In this document: positions 1 through 9,230 of the stretch, piece after piece
How positions within the stretch are numbered: the first letter of the stretch is position 1
How the letters are laid out: each line of letters opens with the position of its first letter
Source: a virus
Length of the DNA stretch: 64,000 bases
Reading direction: 5' to 3' (one strand)
IMG/VR virus record: IMGVR_UViG_3300020477_001008
Coordinates: 178,647 to 242,646 of that record
Translations under genes and position numbers: made by a program
The notes under the pieces: generated by a model
What the model was told of the DNA's origin: nothing
The model's database searches: none
What the model saw: only the letters and a program-made list of their open reading frames with translations

Positions 1-2
1 AA

Positions 3-1412
3 ACAGCACCGTCGACACTTATTACACAAAAGATAGAACAGATAGATGAAAGACTAGTTCGTGAAAATGCTAAAGTAGAAAGATTTACATTAGATTTAGA
101 AAGATTAAACACAGGTACTAACGTAAGAATAGATACATTAGTAGATACAGAACAAGGCAAATTAGATTCAATTTATTCACGTATTGATAAAGAGATTGCT
201 GATATTACAGCAATTGCTAATACAAGTATTAATACGCAAAAAGAAAGAATAACTCAAGCTAAAGAAAGAGCTGATAGAGATATTGCACAATTAAATGAAG
301 CTAGAGCAAAAACTTGGGGTAAGAAAAGAATTGATGATGAAATAGCAAAGATTAGAGATAATGAATTAGCTGTGGCGGCCGCGGCACAAAAAGAAATAAT
401 AAAAATACAAGAAAAATTAAATGTTGATATACAAGCTATTAAAGACAAATATCAAGCTAGTATTGATGCTATTACAACCAATGTAACAAAGTTAACAGGC
501 GAAGCTGAAGCTACAACAGGTGAAATAGAAGTCAAAGCAGATGAACTTGAAGGAAAACTTACAGTTGTATATGCTAATATTGATGATTTAAATGAAGAAA
601 AATTTGTACTACAATCACAAATTAAAGAGATAGAAGTTGAAGTAGGACCAATAAAATACATAGCAGAATTTGTATATGGTATGGAAGCAGATGCTGATCT
701 ATTAGAAAAATCAGTTAGATGGGTTATTATTATAATTATATTTGTATTTGATCCACTTGCAGTATTATTATTGATTGCGGCAAACTTCTCTTTAAAAAGA
801 AGATTTGGTAGTGATATGGAAGAAATGGTTGAAGCCAAATTTGGTGGCGGAAAATTAGATGACTATTGGAAAGATAGATATCAAGATATGAAAGAAGATC
901 TTTCAAGATTTAATAAACAAAAAGAACACCAAGATACTACACAAGAAGAACATTCAGTTAGTGCCTCATATAATTTAGGTGAAGTTAATGTTGATAATAC
1001 TGATCAATCAGTTGAAGATTATTTAGATGAAGTACAATATGATATAGATCCTAAAGAATTTGAAGGTGTAGAAGAAAACGATTTAGGTCATCCAAATTAT
1101 GATTTAATTAAAGATGAAGAAACAGGTAAAAAGAAATATTGGGAAGACCAAAATAAAGAAGAACAGCTAGAAAGATTTAAACAGCGAGAAGAAGAAGAAA
1201 AACAAGCACTAGAAGAATATTCACGTAAAGCTAGGGAAGAAGATGGCTTTGATCCAGATGAAGTTGAAGGATATGAAGAATTTAATAAAAATTACGAGAA
1301 TAAAGAAGATGACGAATCAGTTAGTATTGCTGAAGATGAAGTAACGCCAACTATAATTGAAGATGTTAAGATTACAGATCTATCCGATGAGGATGTTAAA
1401 AAAAAGACTTAA
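3..1412 (+). CDS. Coiled-coil membrane protein, 5' end outside the window
   Basis: The reading frame is open from the first base, so the true start lies upstream. The visible part is about 469 codons. The first ~230 residues are rich in Lys, Glu, Asp, Ile and Ala and look like a long coiled coil. One strongly hydrophobic segment (coded around 720-795, core WVIIIIIFVFDPLAVLLLIA) is a transmembrane helix. The tail after it is very acidic and charged. I do not recognise a catalytic domain. A membrane-anchored coiled-coil protein of structural or membrane-remodelling type fits, but this is inference. The 3' end carries a classic slippery heptamer (see the entry at 1400), and an open -1 frame continues to clpX. 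Confidence 0.75.
   Translation, partial: TAPSTLITQKIEQIDERLVRENAKVERFTLDLERLNTGTNVRIDTLVDTEQGKLDSIYSRIDKEIADITAIANTSINTQKERITQAKERADRDIAQLNEARAKTWGKKRIDDEIAKIRDNELAVAAAAQKEIIKIQEKLNVDIQAIKDKYQASIDAITTNVTKLTGEAEATTGEIEVKADELEGKLTVVYANIDDLNEEKFVLQSQIKEIEVEVGPIKYIAEFVYGMEADADLLEKSVRWVIIIIIFVFDPLAVLLLIAANFSLKRRFGSDMEEMVEAKFGGGKLDDYWKDRYQDMKEDLSRFNKQKEHQDTTQEEHSVSASYNLGEVNVDNTDQSVEDYLDEVQYDIDPKEFEGVEENDLGHPNYDLIKDEETGKKKYWEDQNKEEQLERFKQREEEEKQALEEYSRKAREEDGFDPDEVEGYEEFNKNYENKEDDESVSIAEDEVTPTIIEDVKITDLSDEDVKKKT
1400..1406 (+). promoter_or_regulatory. Candidate -1 ribosomal frameshift site (A AAA AAG)
   Basis: In the zero frame of the upstream gene the codons read AAA AAA AAG, giving the heptamer A AAA AAG. 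This is the slippery sequence used in E. coli dnaX. A GAGG Shine-Dalgarno-like element lies at 1389-1392, 7 nt upstream, in the position where a stimulatory internal SD acts in dnaX. The zero frame stops two codons later (1410-1412), while the -1 frame stays open for 70 codons. I see no convincing stimulatory stem-loop downstream. Confidence 0.45.
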
Positions 1413-1618
1413 AAACCAGGAAAGAGAGAATAAAAAAAATTGACATCAACGATGAAATTAGTGTACAATTAAAAGAAGTAAAAAAAACTATTGATATGGA
1501 AGGCATTAATCAAAGAACTCAAAAAACACTGGCACTCAATCACGGAGCAAAAGGTGAGACAGTAATATCCAAGGCTGACAAAGAATGGTTAGATCAGAAA
1601 TCAGATAATAATAAATGA
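1406..1618 (+). CDS. -1 frame extension of the upstream gene, or a separate small ORF
   Basis: From 1406 the -1 frame encodes 70 residues with phage-like composition and ends at 1616-1618, overlapping the clpX start as ATGA. There is no good ATG until 1496, which would give only 40 residues. An ATT at 1439 is preceded by a purine-rich SD-like stretch at 1418-1428 and could be a start, as in bacterial infC. So the segment may be a frameshifted C-terminal tail, an ATT- or ATG-initiated small protein, or the sign of a recent frameshift mutation. No domain is recognised. The overlap with clpX shows it is part of the same operon. Confidence 0.45.
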   Translation, partial: DLKTRKERIKKIDINDEISVQLKEVKKTIDMEGINQRTQKTLALNHGAKGETVISKADKEWLDQKSDNNK

Positions 1619-2907
1619 GCGATAAAGAGATTAAAATGAAATGCTCGTTCTGTGAAAAGACTAGAGCCGAATCACATAAATTAATAGCAGGACCTAAAGA
1701 AACATTTATTTGCGATGAATGTGTAAAACTTTGCCACGATATTTTAAAAGAAGGAACAATTGAAAACGAAACAAAAGAGTTTGCTATTCCTGATCCAAAA
1801 AAATTACACGGATATTTAAATGAACACGTAATTGGTCAAGATAGAGCAAAGAAAATTGTTAGTGTAGCAGTTTATAACCATTATAAAAGAATTGTTAATA
1901 ATTTAATTAAAGAAGATGGGCAAGACGAAATTGAAAAATCTAATGTTATGATGTTAGGACCATCAGGTGTTGGAAAAACACTTTTAGCTAAAAAGGTTGC
2001 TGAATACGTAAATGTACCATTTGCTATTGCTGATGCAACAACAATAACAGAATCAGGTTATGTAGGTGATGACGTAGAGAATATTGTAACAAGATTATTG
2101 CAACAAGCAGACTTTAATGTTGAAAAAGCTGAACGTGGAATTATATACATTGATGAAATAGATAAAAAAGCAAAAAAAGGTGAGAACGTATCAATTACTA
2201 GAGATGTATCTGGTGAAGGTGTACAACAAGCTTTATTAAAAATTATTGAAGGAACAACTGTTAGAGTTCCGCCACAAGGTGGAAGAAAACATCCTGGTGC
2301 AGAAATGATTGAAGTTGATACATCAAATATATTGTTTATAGTTGGTGGAGCATTTGTTGGTATAGATAAAGTTATTAATAAAAGGGCTAATAAGTCAGCA
2401 GGTATTGGATTTAATCAACGAGTAGAAACTGTTGATACAGGATTTGATGAATGCGAACCAGATGATTTAATTAAGTATGGATTAATACCTGAACTTGTTG
2501 GAAGGTTACCAGTTATAGTAGGTTGTCATAATTTAGATAAAAAAGATTTAAAAGCAATTATGCTTGATGTAAAAAATTCATTGATTAAACAATCTCAACG
2601 TTTATTTAAAATGGAAAATGTAAATTTAATTATAACTGAAGATGCAGTAGATTATGTAGTAGATGAAGCACACGAAAAGAAATTAGGTGCTAGAGGATTA
2701 AAATCTGTGTTAGAAAAAGGTTTATTAGAAATACAATATGACTTACCAGAATACAGAGATGGTGGAGTTAGTGAAATTACAGTTACAGAAAAAACGCTCA
2801 AAGGAGAAAAACCGATGCTCACTTATGAGTTTGATGCTAAAGATATAAAAGCTAAAGAAACAAAAAAAGGGAAAAAGGAAGATAACGGTACAACAGGAAA
2901 AGAATGA
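1615..2907 (+). CDS. clpX: ClpX, ATP-dependent unfoldase subunit
   Basis: Complete 430-residue ClpX, the usual family length. The N-terminal zinc-binding domain has CxxC pairs at C10/C13 and C33/C36. The AAA+ core shows Walker A (115-122, GPSGVGKT), pore-1 loop GYVG (148-151), Walker B (IIYIDE, 176-181) and RKH loop (224-226). The IGF loop (264-266) that docks on ClpP is intact, so it should be able to pair with a ClpP; a phage clpP is at 18060. In bacteria ClpXP unfolds and degrades tagged or adaptor-delivered proteins in the cytoplasm. The last ~25 residues are Lys/Glu-rich and degenerate. The start overlaps the upstream ORF (ATGA) and the stop overlaps infC. Redirecting proteolysis toward host or phage proteins is inference. 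Confidence 0.96.
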   Translation: MSDKEIKMKCSFCEKTRAESHKLIAGPKETFICDECVKLCHDILKEGTIENETKEFAIPDPKKLHGYLNEHVIGQDRAKKIVSVAVYNHYKRIVNNLIKEDGQDEIEKSNVMMLGPSGVGKTLLAKKVAEYVNVPFAIADATTITESGYVGDDVENIVTRLLQQADFNVEKAERGIIYIDEIDKKAKKGENVSITRDVSGEGVQQALLKIIEGTTVRVPPQGGRKHPGAEMIEVDTSNILFIVGGAFVGIDKVINKRANKSAGIGFNQRVETVDTGFDECEPDDLIKYGLIPELVGRLPVIVGCHNLDKKDLKAIMLDVKNSLIKQSQRLFKMENVNLIITEDAVDYVVDEAHEKKLGARGLKSVLEKGLLEIQYDLPEYRDGGVSEITVTEKTLKGEKPMLTYEFDAKDIKAKETKKGKKEDNGTTGKE

Positions 2908-3458
2908 AACAAAGATATAGTAATTACGAGTATCAAAAAAAGAAAGCATTAATTAACGAGAATATTAGAAGTAAAGAAGTTCGTTTAATATTAGAATCAT
3001 CACAAGAAATAGTAACTACACAAGAAGCATTAAGATTATCTAGAGAGCAAGATTTAGATCTAGTTTGTGTTAGCACAAAATCAAATCCACCTATATGTAA
3101 AATTATGGATTATGGGAAACATCTATATGAACAAAAAAAGAAACAAAAAATTGCTGATAAAAAACAAAGAGAAGCTATTGTGGATACAAAAGAAATCCAG
3201 TTTAGACCAGCAACTGGAATTGGAGATCTTAAAGTAAAAGCTAAAAAGGTACAAGAGTTTATAGATGATGGAGATAAGGTAAAATTAGTAATGAAATTGC
3301 GTGGCAGGGAAAATGCTATGAAGGATTTTGCTATGGAACAATTCAAAAAATTTGTTGATTTAATTGAGAATTATGACTACGATTATAGGCCAAATATACA
3401 GGGAAATAAAATACTTGCAATTTTAAAGAAAGGTGTTATAATAAAGAACAATGAGTGA
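2904..3458 (+). CDS. infC: Translation initiation factor IF-3
   Basis: 184 residues, full length for IF-3. The N-terminal domain begins with the family pattern ([15 protein letters not shown]) and includes the conserved [11 protein letters not shown]-like segment. A Lys/Gln-rich linker leads into a C-terminal domain with KEIQFRP and a final [10 protein letters not shown]-type strand. IF-3 binds the 30S subunit, prevents 50S joining and polices start-codon choice; it also discriminates against leaderless mRNAs. The ATG overlaps the clpX stop by 4 nt, and the 3' end overlaps the bS21 gene by 8 nt, so all three are translationally coupled. A phage-encoded IF-3 next to bS21 suggests direct modification of initiation (inference). 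Confidence 0.95.
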   Translation: MKQRYSNYEYQKKKALINENIRSKEVRLILESSQEIVTTQEALRLSREQDLDLVCVSTKSNPPICKIMDYGKHLYEQKKKQKIADKKQREAIVDTKEIQFRPATGIGDLKVKAKKVQEFIDDGDKVKLVMKLRGRENAMKDFAMEQFKKFVDLIENYDYDYRPNIQGNKILAILKKGVIIKNNE

Positions 3459-3807
3459 TAAACCAAGGAAAAAATACGACATCAAAAATTTCTCTAATTT
3501 TGGGAAATTTGAGCAAAAGCGAGATCGAAGACCAAGACGTGAGCCAGATCCACCTGGTTTAGCAGTTACAGTTCACGGCGACGATGTAATGAAAGCTTAT
3601 AGAAGGCTTAAAAAGAAACTAATGAAAGATAACCTTATGGATACAATAAGGGATAAAAGATATTACAAAAAGCCAAGTGAAATTAGACAAGAAAAATTAA
3701 AAGTGCAAAGAAGGAATATGCAAAAAGCTCAAAGAGATAGAGCTATGCAATATGGTATAAGATATAAAAACTATGATCCTAGCACAGCCAAAACACGTGG
3801 CTATTAA
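3451..3807 (+). CDS. rpsU: Ribosomal protein bS21 homologue with N-terminal extension
   Basis: 118 residues against about 70 for bacterial bS21. Residues ~45-105 match the family: an acidic VHGDDVMKAYRRLKKK start like the bS21 'ALRRFKR' region, then DKRYYKKPSEIR, equivalent to the bS21 'REFYEKPT..R' motif, then a basic helix. The first ~40 residues are a basic, Pro/Arg-rich extension absent from host bS21. bS21 sits near the anti-Shine-Dalgarno end of 16S rRNA and exchanges readily between ribosomes. Viral bS21 genes are known in aquatic phages. Specialising captured ribosomes for phage mRNAs is the accepted idea but not shown here. Confidence 0.88.
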   Translation: MSDKPRKKYDIKNFSNFGKFEQKRDRRPRREPDPPGLAVTVHGDDVMKAYRRLKKKLMKDNLMDTIRDKRYYKKPSEIRQEKLKVQRRNMQKAQRDRAMQYGIRYKNYDPSTAKTRGY

Positions 3808-4133
3808 TGTTCGACCAAATAAAGTTTCATCAGCACCCCACAGAGAATAAAGGCAAACAAGCTATAATAGATTTTGTAGATTACAAAATGAGTATAGTAT
3901 GCTCACCTACATCTTATGGTGGAGATAAAGGTTTGTTTGAAATTGCAGTATTTGATAAAGCTGGAGAGTTTGTTGATTTAAAAGGTATTAGTGATAAAGA
4001 TGATCAAGTACACGGTTGGTTAAGAGAAGATGAAGTTGTATTAGTAATAGAAAAATTGTGTGAAATAACAGATATGGATGTTAGATTAGTTTTATTGCGT
4101 TCAGCATTTAGGGAGAACAAAAATGATAGATGA
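3807..4133 (+). CDS. Unknown 108-residue phage protein
   Basis: Start overlaps the stop of the bS21 gene by one base, and the stop overlaps the next small gene by 11 bases, so it is part of the same operon. The product looks like a small mixed alpha/beta globular protein (FHQHPTENKGKQAIIDFVDY near the N-terminus) with no signal peptide or membrane segment. I do not recognise a functional domain. Placement between translation genes and tRNAs is the only clue. Confidence 0.75.
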   Translation: MFDQIKFHQHPTENKGKQAIIDFVDYKMSIVCSPTSYGGDKGLFEIAVFDKAGEFVDLKGISDKDDQVHGWLREDEVVLVIEKLCEITDMDVRLVLLRSAFRENKNDR

Positions 4134-4275
4134 ACTTGTAGAACAAATAGCTAGAATGAACAAAGACGAAAGAAATGAATTTGTTGAAACTCTAGTTAAA
4201 AAATGGCCTGATTTATCAGAGTCAATTTATTTTTTATTAAATGTAAATTTAATGGAGAAGGAGAACATTAAATAG
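4123..4275 (+). CDS. Small acidic protein, 50 residues
   Basis: ATG at 4123 with a GGGAGAA ribosome-binding site about 5 nt upstream (4111-4117). Overlaps the preceding gene by 11 nt and ends with TAG at 4273-4275, 13 nt before tRNA-Val. The sequence (MIDELVEQIARMNKDERNEF...) predicts a helix-rich, charged small protein. No function is recognised. Phage-like codon use and tight coupling support it as a real gene. Confidence 0.65.
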   Translation: MIDELVEQIARMNKDERNEFVETLVKKWPDLSESIYFLLNVNLMEKENIK

Positions 4276-4288
4276 ATGTTTAATTCAA

Positions 4289-4364
4289 GGGCGGTTAGCT
4301 CAGTTGGTAGAGCATCTCGTTTACACCGAGGGGGTCAAAGGTTCGAGTCCTTTACTGCCCACCA
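4289..4364 (+). tRNA. tRNA-Val (anticodon UAC)
   Basis: Complete cloverleaf. The acceptor stem GGGCGGT pairs with ACTGCCC (one G-U), the discriminator is A and CCA is encoded. The D arm has AGCTCAGTTGGTAGAGC and the T arm GGTTCGAGTCC. The anticodon stem TCTCG/CGAGG encloses loop TTTACAC, giving anticodon TAC, which reads GTA and related Val codons. It sits directly behind the infC/bS21 operon without an obvious promoter of its own. Confidence 0.95.
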
Positions 4365-4368
4365 TTAC

Positions 4369-4444
4369 GGAGTATTAGTGTAGCGGTTAACACGTCGCCC
4401 TGTCACGGCGAAGACCACGGGTTCGAATCCCGTATACTCCGCCA
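4369..4444 (+). tRNA. tRNA-Asp (anticodon GUC)
   Basis: The acceptor stem GGAGTAT pairs with ATACTCC, with discriminator G and encoded CCA. The anticodon loop CTGTCAC gives GTC (Asp). The T arm GGGTTCGAATCCC is canonical. It lies 4 nt after tRNA-Val, so the two are almost certainly one transcript. Confidence 0.95.
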
Positions 4445-4451
4445 TCAACAA

Positions 4452-4457
4452 TAAATA
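4452..4457 (+). promoter_or_regulatory. T4-type late promoter box before sufS
   Basis: TAAATA followed by exactly 5 nt (TTATT) and the ATG of sufS. T4 late promoters (TATAAATA) start transcription about 6 nt after the box, which would place +1 on the A of the ATG. The same spacing recurs at 14087, 52986, 53540 and 54477. Confidence 0.6.
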
Positions 4458-4462
4458 TTATT

Positions 4463-5668
4463 ATGCACAATATTCGAAAACAATTTCCCATATTTGATAA
4501 AACATTACCTAACGGTAAAAAATTAGTATATTTAGATAGTGCTAATTCTTCACAAAAACCGAAAAGGGTATTAGATAGATTATATGATTTTTATGCACAA
4601 GAATATAGTAGTGTTGGGAGAAGTATACACCAGTTAAGTACAGGTGCAAGTAAATGTTTAAATGATAGTAGAGAAGCAGTTGCAAAATTTTTAAATGCTG
4701 GTTCTGTAGATGAAATTGTTTTTACTAAAAGTGCCACAGAAGCTATTAATACGATTGCAGAAAGTTTTGGCAGAACTCAACGTGATCATTATGAAATAAT
4801 TTGTTCTGAATTAGAACATAATTCAAATTATCTTCCTTGGCATTTGCAAAGAGCTCATAAAAATGCAACAATTAAATTTATTCCTTTAAAAGATGATTAT
4901 ACATTAGATGTAGATAAGCTAGAAAGTTTAATTACTAAAAAAACTAAAATGATAGCAATAACTCATTTATCAAATGTTACTGGAGAAGTAATTAATGTTA
5001 AAAAAATATGTGAGATAGCACACAGTAAAGGAATAGCAGTTTTTGTAGATGGTACACAAGGTGCACCACATATGAAAGTTGATGTACAAGATATTGATTG
5101 TGATTTTTATTGTATTAGTGGTCATAAAATGTACGGACCTTCAGGCGTTGGGGCTTTGTACGCCAAAGAAAAATGGTTAGATGAATTATCGCCTTTTCAA
5201 GGTGGTGGTGGAACGGTACTTGATGCAACGCAAAGTGTTATTCAATATGCAGATGGACCAAAAAAATGGGAAGCTGGAACACACCCAGTTGCTGAAATTG
5301 TAGCATTAAAAGAAGCAATTGATTTTTATTATGATGTTGGATTTGATAATATGTTAAATCACGAAAAACAATTAGTTGAGTATTTGTATGAAAAATTAGC
5401 ATCTGATAATGATATTGAGTTACTATGTGGTAATAAGCCTAATGCTGTTTTATCATTTAATATTAAAGGAATACATCACGAAGATATGTCAATGTTTTTA
5501 GATGAATATGGTATTGCTACAAGACCAGGTCAACATTGTGCTATGTTATTCCATAAAAGGTACAGTTTAACTGGTTCTGTTAGAGTATCATTAGGTGTAT
5601 ATAATACCAAAGAAGAAATGGACTTTTTCTTACAGTCTTTGGGTGAAATTAAGAAGAGATTATCCTAA
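4463..5668 (+). CDS. sufS: Cysteine desulfurase SufS (PLP-dependent)
   Basis: 401 residues, family length. PLP lysine K222 in the SGHK motif, the upstream DGTQGAPH segment that binds PLP, and the catalytic cysteine C359 in RPGQHCA are all present, so the enzyme should be active. SufS takes sulfur from L-cysteine to form a persulfide for Fe-S cluster assembly. Here sufB lies 0.5 kb downstream, and Nfu and DUF59 genes lie at 17.2-18.0 kb. No SufE, SufU, SufC or SufD is visible, so host partners or genes elsewhere would be needed. The ATG has no Shine-Dalgarno and sits 5 nt behind a late promoter box, suggesting a leaderless mRNA. Confidence 0.95.
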   Translation: MHNIRKQFPIFDKTLPNGKKLVYLDSANSSQKPKRVLDRLYDFYAQEYSSVGRSIHQLSTGASKCLNDSREAVAKFLNAGSVDEIVFTKSATEAINTIAESFGRTQRDHYEIICSELEHNSNYLPWHLQRAHKNATIKFIPLKDDYTLDVDKLESLITKKTKMIAITHLSNVTGEVINVKKICEIAHSKGIAVFVDGTQGAPHMKVDVQDIDCDFYCISGHKMYGPSGVGALYAKEKWLDELSPFQGGGGTVLDATQSVIQYADGPKKWEAGTHPVAEIVALKEAIDFYYDVGFDNMLNHEKQLVEYLYEKLASDNDIELLCGNKPNAVLSFNIKGIHHEDMSMFLDEYGIATRPGQHCAMLFHKRYSLTGSVRVSLGVYNTKEEMDFFLQSLGEIKKRLS

Positions 5669-5673
5669 TCCTA

Positions 5674-5702
5674 TTGACTTCCTGATAAGTATTTTATATA
5701 AT
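5674..5702 (+). promoter_or_regulatory. Sigma70-type promoter for rplL
   Basis: TTGACT (5674-5679), 17-nt spacer, perfect TATAAT (5697-5702). A start near 5709 leaves a ~30-nt leader with an AAGGA ribosome-binding site before the ATG at 5740. It is one of the best consensus promoters in the window and suggests expression by unmodified host RNA polymerase. Confidence 0.8.
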
Positions 5703-5739
5703 ACTGATGTACAATTAAATATAATTAATAAGGAAAACT

Positions 5740-6210
5740 ATGTCAGAAGATGAAGTAAAAAAAGCTGAAGAAACAAAGGCAGAAGAAAAGCCAGTAGAAC
5801 CAAAAGCTGAAGAAACATCTAAAACTATTACAAGAAATTTAGATGCTATTGTTGAAGAACTTGGACAATTAACAGTTATGGAAGCGGCCGATCTTGCTAA
5901 AAAATTAGCTAAAGCTTGGGATATTGATTTAGATAATATGGCGGCCGGTGTTGCACCAGCAGGTGGTGGCGCCGCGGGAGCTCCAGCAGACGCAGATGCT
6001 CCTGTAACAGTTATATTAAAAGATTTTAAAGAAGGTACTAAAATTAATGTCTTAAAAGCAATTAAGGCAATTAAAGGTTTAGGACTAATGGAATCTAAAC
6101 AATTTGTAGAAGCATTACCTAAAGAAGTTGATTCAGAAATACCAAGAGATAAAGCAGAAGAAATTAAAAAACAATTGGAAGAAGTTGGCGGTAACGTTGA
6201 AATAAAATAA
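5740..6210 (+). CDS. rplL: Ribosomal protein bL12 (L7/L12)
   Basis: 156 residues against ~120-125 in bacteria. The extra length is an acidic, Lys/Glu/Pro-rich N-terminal extension of ~30 residues. Then follow the dimerisation domain (~32-70, [17 protein letters not shown]), an Ala/Gly hinge (~72-85) and the C-terminal domain (~87-156, including [20 protein letters not shown]) that recruits translation GTPases. It has its own strong promoter and a Shine-Dalgarno. The stop overlaps sufB by one base. bL12 is exchangeable on the ribosomal stalk, so a phage copy could be incorporated into host ribosomes (inference). The GC-rich hinge reflects Ala-Ala pairs written GCGGCC or GCCGCG, part of the GCWGC-avoidance pattern. 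Confidence 0.94.
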   Translation: MSEDEVKKAEETKAEEKPVEPKAEETSKTITRNLDAIVEELGQLTVMEAADLAKKLAKAWDIDLDNMAAGVAPAGGGAAGAPADADAPVTVILKDFKEGTKINVLKAIKAIKGLGLMESKQFVEALPKEVDSEIPRDKAEEIKKQLEEVGGNVEIK

Positions 6211-7634
6211 TGTTAGATGAGCATAAGGTAGGAAAAGATTATAAAGAAGGCTTTACTACGGACATTGAAGCCTATACACTACCCCCTGGTCTAAATGAAG
6301 ACGTTATTAAAAAGATATCAAGTTTTAAAAAAGAACCACAATGGCTTTTAGACTGGAGACTAAAAGCTTATAAGGTTTGGCTGAATATGAAACAGCCTGA
6401 GTGGGCAAAGTTAGATATTAAGCCAATTGACTATCAAGCAATATCATATTATTCAACACCTAATCCTAAATTAAAATCTTTAGATGAATTAGATCCTAAA
6501 ATTTTAGAAACATATAATAAGTTAGGTATTCCATTACACGAACAAAAAGCATTAGCAGGTGTGGCCGTTGATGCAGTATTTGATTCTGTATCTGTAGCTA
6601 CAACGTACAAAGCAGATTTAGAAAAACAAGGTATACTTTTTTGTAGCTTTAGTGAAGCAGTAGAAAAATATCCAGAAATAGTTAAAAAATATTTAGGTAG
6701 TGTAGTACCACAAGGTGATAATTTTTTTGCTTGTTTAAATTCAGCTGTATTTACAGATGGTTCATTTGCTTATATTCCTAAAGGAGTTAGATGTCCTATG
6801 GAACTATCAACTTATTTTAGAATAAATGCGGCCAACACAGGACAATTTGAAAGAACATTAATTATATGTGAAGATGATGCATACGTATCTTATCTAGAAG
6901 GATGTACAGCACCAATGCGTGATGAAAATCAATTACACGCCGCGGTAGTTGAATTAGTAGCAAAAGAAAATGCAGAGATAAAATATTCAACAATACAAAA
7001 TTGGTATCCAGGAGATGAAGATGGAAAAGGTGGTGTATATAATTTTGTAACTAAACGTGGTAAATGTCAAGGACGTAAAAGTAAAATATCTTGGACACAA
7101 TTAGAAACAGGTTCAGCATTAACTTGGAAGTATCCTTCTTGTGTATTAATGGGAGATTATTCAGTAGGAGAGTTTTATTCAGTAGCAGTATCAACAGGTA
7201 AACAACAAGCTGATACAGGAACTAAAATGATACATTTAGGAAAACATACAAAATCAACAGTTATATCAAAAGGTATTTCAGCAAAACAAGGAAAGCAAAC
7301 TTATAGAGGATTAGTATCAATGGGTGGTAATGCTAAAAAATCACAAAACTATACTCAATGTGATTCGTTGCTTCTTGGAGATAAGTGTTCAGCACTTACT
7401 ATACCTTATATTAAAAGTAAAACAAAATCTTCTAAATGCGAACACGAAGCGTCAACATCAAAAGTATCTGATGAACAATTATTTTATTTAAGACAACGTG
7501 GACTTAAAGAAGAAGATGCTGTGAACTTAATTGTAAATGGTTTTGTAAAAGAAGTAACTAAACAGTTACCAATGGAGTTTGCAGTTGAGGCCAATAAACT
7601 TTTATCAGTAACATTAGAAGGATCAGTAGGATAA
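6210..7634 (+). CDS. sufB: SufB, Fe-S cluster assembly scaffold
   Basis: 474 residues, the usual SufB length, with recognisable family segments: an N-terminal ...[18 protein letters not shown] region, [44 protein letters not shown] and the conserved C-terminal beta-helix ([41 protein letters not shown]). In bacteria SufB acts in a SufBC2D complex that receives sulfur via SufE or SufU from SufS. Overlaps rplL by one base and is followed by a one-base overlap with a small gene. SufC and SufD are not in the window. Together with SufS it points to phage support of Fe-S assembly, probably for the radical SAM enzymes (inference). Confidence 0.95.
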   Translation: MLDEHKVGKDYKEGFTTDIEAYTLPPGLNEDVIKKISSFKKEPQWLLDWRLKAYKVWLNMKQPEWAKLDIKPIDYQAISYYSTPNPKLKSLDELDPKILETYNKLGIPLHEQKALAGVAVDAVFDSVSVATTYKADLEKQGILFCSFSEAVEKYPEIVKKYLGSVVPQGDNFFACLNSAVFTDGSFAYIPKGVRCPMELSTYFRINAANTGQFERTLIICEDDAYVSYLEGCTAPMRDENQLHAAVVELVAKENAEIKYSTIQNWYPGDEDGKGGVYNFVTKRGKCQGRKSKISWTQLETGSALTWKYPSCVLMGDYSVGEFYSVAVSTGKQQADTGTKMIHLGKHTKSTVISKGISAKQGKQTYRGLVSMGGNAKKSQNYTQCDSLLLGDKCSALTIPYIKSKTKSSKCEHEASTSKVSDEQLFYLRQRGLKEEDAVNLIVNGFVKEVTKQLPMEFAVEANKLLSVTLEGSVG

Positions 7635-7855
7635 TGATAGATAAATTAGATTTAAGAACGTTGCAAAAAGAATCAGCAAGAGCATTAATAGTAATGCAAA
7701 ATGCTGACAATTTATCTTTATCTGAAATAAATCAAAAAGTTAGTCACGACTCAACTATATTTTATAAAAAAGTTTTAGAAAAATATGTAGAACTGTTTGG
7801 TGACTTACCAAGTAAAACAACAGAAGGACAAAAAATAAATTTAATAATGGAGTAG
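7634..7855 (+). CDS. Unknown 73-residue protein after sufB
   Basis: Translationally coupled to sufB by a one-base overlap (TAATG). A small, mostly helical, soluble product with no Cys and no recognised domain. Because it sits between sufB and the aldehyde dehydrogenase gene it may belong to either module. Function unknown. Confidence 0.6.
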   Translation: MIDKLDLRTLQKESARALIVMQNADNLSLSEINQKVSHDSTIFYKKVLEKYVELFGDLPSKTTEGQKINLIME

Positions 7856-7859
7856 TTTT

Positions 7860-9230
7860 ATGAAAGTAGACAAATATATTAAAGTAATTGATGAGTCAAT
7901 TGAAGCACAGAAAAAATGGAGAACTGTTCCTGCACCTGTACGTGGTGAGGCAATTAGAAAGTTTGGAAATAAATTAAGAGAAAATTTAGTATCAGTTGGA
8001 AAAGGTGTTACTAGAGAAAGTAAAAAAATATTAGTAGAAGGTATAGGTGAAGTACAAGAAGTAATTGATATGTGTGATTTTGCAGTTGGGCTATCAAGAC
8101 AACTATATGGAAAAACAATGCCTTCTGAAAGACAGGATCATAGACTACAAGAAATTTGGAATCCTATTGGAGTAGTTGGTGTAATTACAGCTTTTAATTT
8201 TCCTGTTGCACCTTGGGGTTGGAATTTTTGTTTAGCAATTGTATGTGGTAATAGTGTTATTTGGAAACCATCTCCAAAAACAATGGAAGTATCTCATTTA
8301 TGTAAAAAGATTTGGGACGAAACTGTAGAAACTGATGATGAACGTAAACTTTTAGAAATTATAGATGGTGATGTAACTGAATCACGTTGGATGGCACAAG
8401 ACAAAAGGATTAATTTATTAAGTGCTACAGGTTCTTGTGAAATGGGTAAAGCATTAGCACCATTAGTATCAGAAAGAATGGGTAAAGGATTATATGAATT
8501 AGGTGGAAATAATGCAATGGTTGTGTCTAAACACGCAAATTTAGATTTGGCAGTAAGAGCTATTGTTTTTAGTGCAGTAGGAACTTGTGGACAAAGATGT
8601 ACAACATTAAGAAGATTAATAGTACACGAGTCTAAATATGATGAATTATTGGAAAGATTAACAAAATCATATGCAAGTTTACCTATAGGAAATCCAATAA
8701 AAAGAGAAAATTTAGTAGGTCCATTAATAAATCAACAAGCATTAGATAAAATGCAAGGTGTATTAAAAGAATGTAAAGAAAAAGGATATACAATACACGG
8801 CGGAGAACCATTAGCAGATCTTGGAGAAGGCTTTGTTAAACCTGCTATTGTTGAAGTACCAGAACAATGCGATATTGTAAGAACAGAAACATTTGCTCCT
8901 ATTTTGTATACTATGAAATATAATGAGCTAGATGAAGCAATAGCAATACAAAATGATGTAGATCAAGGATTAAGTTCTTGTATATTTACAGACAATATTC
9001 AAGAAGCTGAAACATTTATTTCTGCACAAGGTTCAGATTGTGGAATAGTAAATATTAACATAGGACCATCAGGTGCAGAGATTGGTGGAGCATTTGGTGG
9101 AGAAAAAGATACAGGCGGCGGAAGAGAATCAGGCTCTGATGCTTGGAAACAGTATATGAAAAGAACTACTGTTACAACAAACTATGGTAAAGACCTACCA
9201 TTAGCACAAGGAATAACATTCGATGCCTAA
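7860..9230 (+). CDS. Aldehyde dehydrogenase, ALDH7 (antiquitin)-like
   Basis: 456 residues, slightly shorter than the ~500 of ALDH7. Resembles the antiquitin branch: QEIWNPIGVVGVITAFNFPV, then a conserved GWNFCLAIVCGN. The catalytic glutamate lies in LYELGGNN and the catalytic cysteine in GTCGQRCTTLRR. NAD(P)-dependent oxidation of an aldehyde to an acid is the expected reaction; in ALDH7 the substrate is alpha-aminoadipic semialdehyde or betaine aldehyde. The substrate here is unknown. The 3' end overlaps the hydroxylase-like gene by 8 nt, so the two products may act together. Confidence 0.88.
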   Translation: MKVDKYIKVIDESIEAQKKWRTVPAPVRGEAIRKFGNKLRENLVSVGKGVTRESKKILVEGIGEVQEVIDMCDFAVGLSRQLYGKTMPSERQDHRLQEIWNPIGVVGVITAFNFPVAPWGWNFCLAIVCGNSVIWKPSPKTMEVSHLCKKIWDETVETDDERKLLEIIDGDVTESRWMAQDKRINLLSATGSCEMGKALAPLVSERMGKGLYELGGNNAMVVSKHANLDLAVRAIVFSAVGTCGQRCTTLRRLIVHESKYDELLERLTKSYASLPIGNPIKRENLVGPLINQQALDKMQGVLKECKEKGYTIHGGEPLADLGEGFVKPAIVEVPEQCDIVRTETFAPILYTMKYNELDEAIAIQNDVDQGLSSCIFTDNIQEAETFISAQGSDCGIVNINIGPSGAEIGGAFGGEKDTGGGRESGSDAWKQYMKRTTVTTNYGKDLPLAQGITFDA

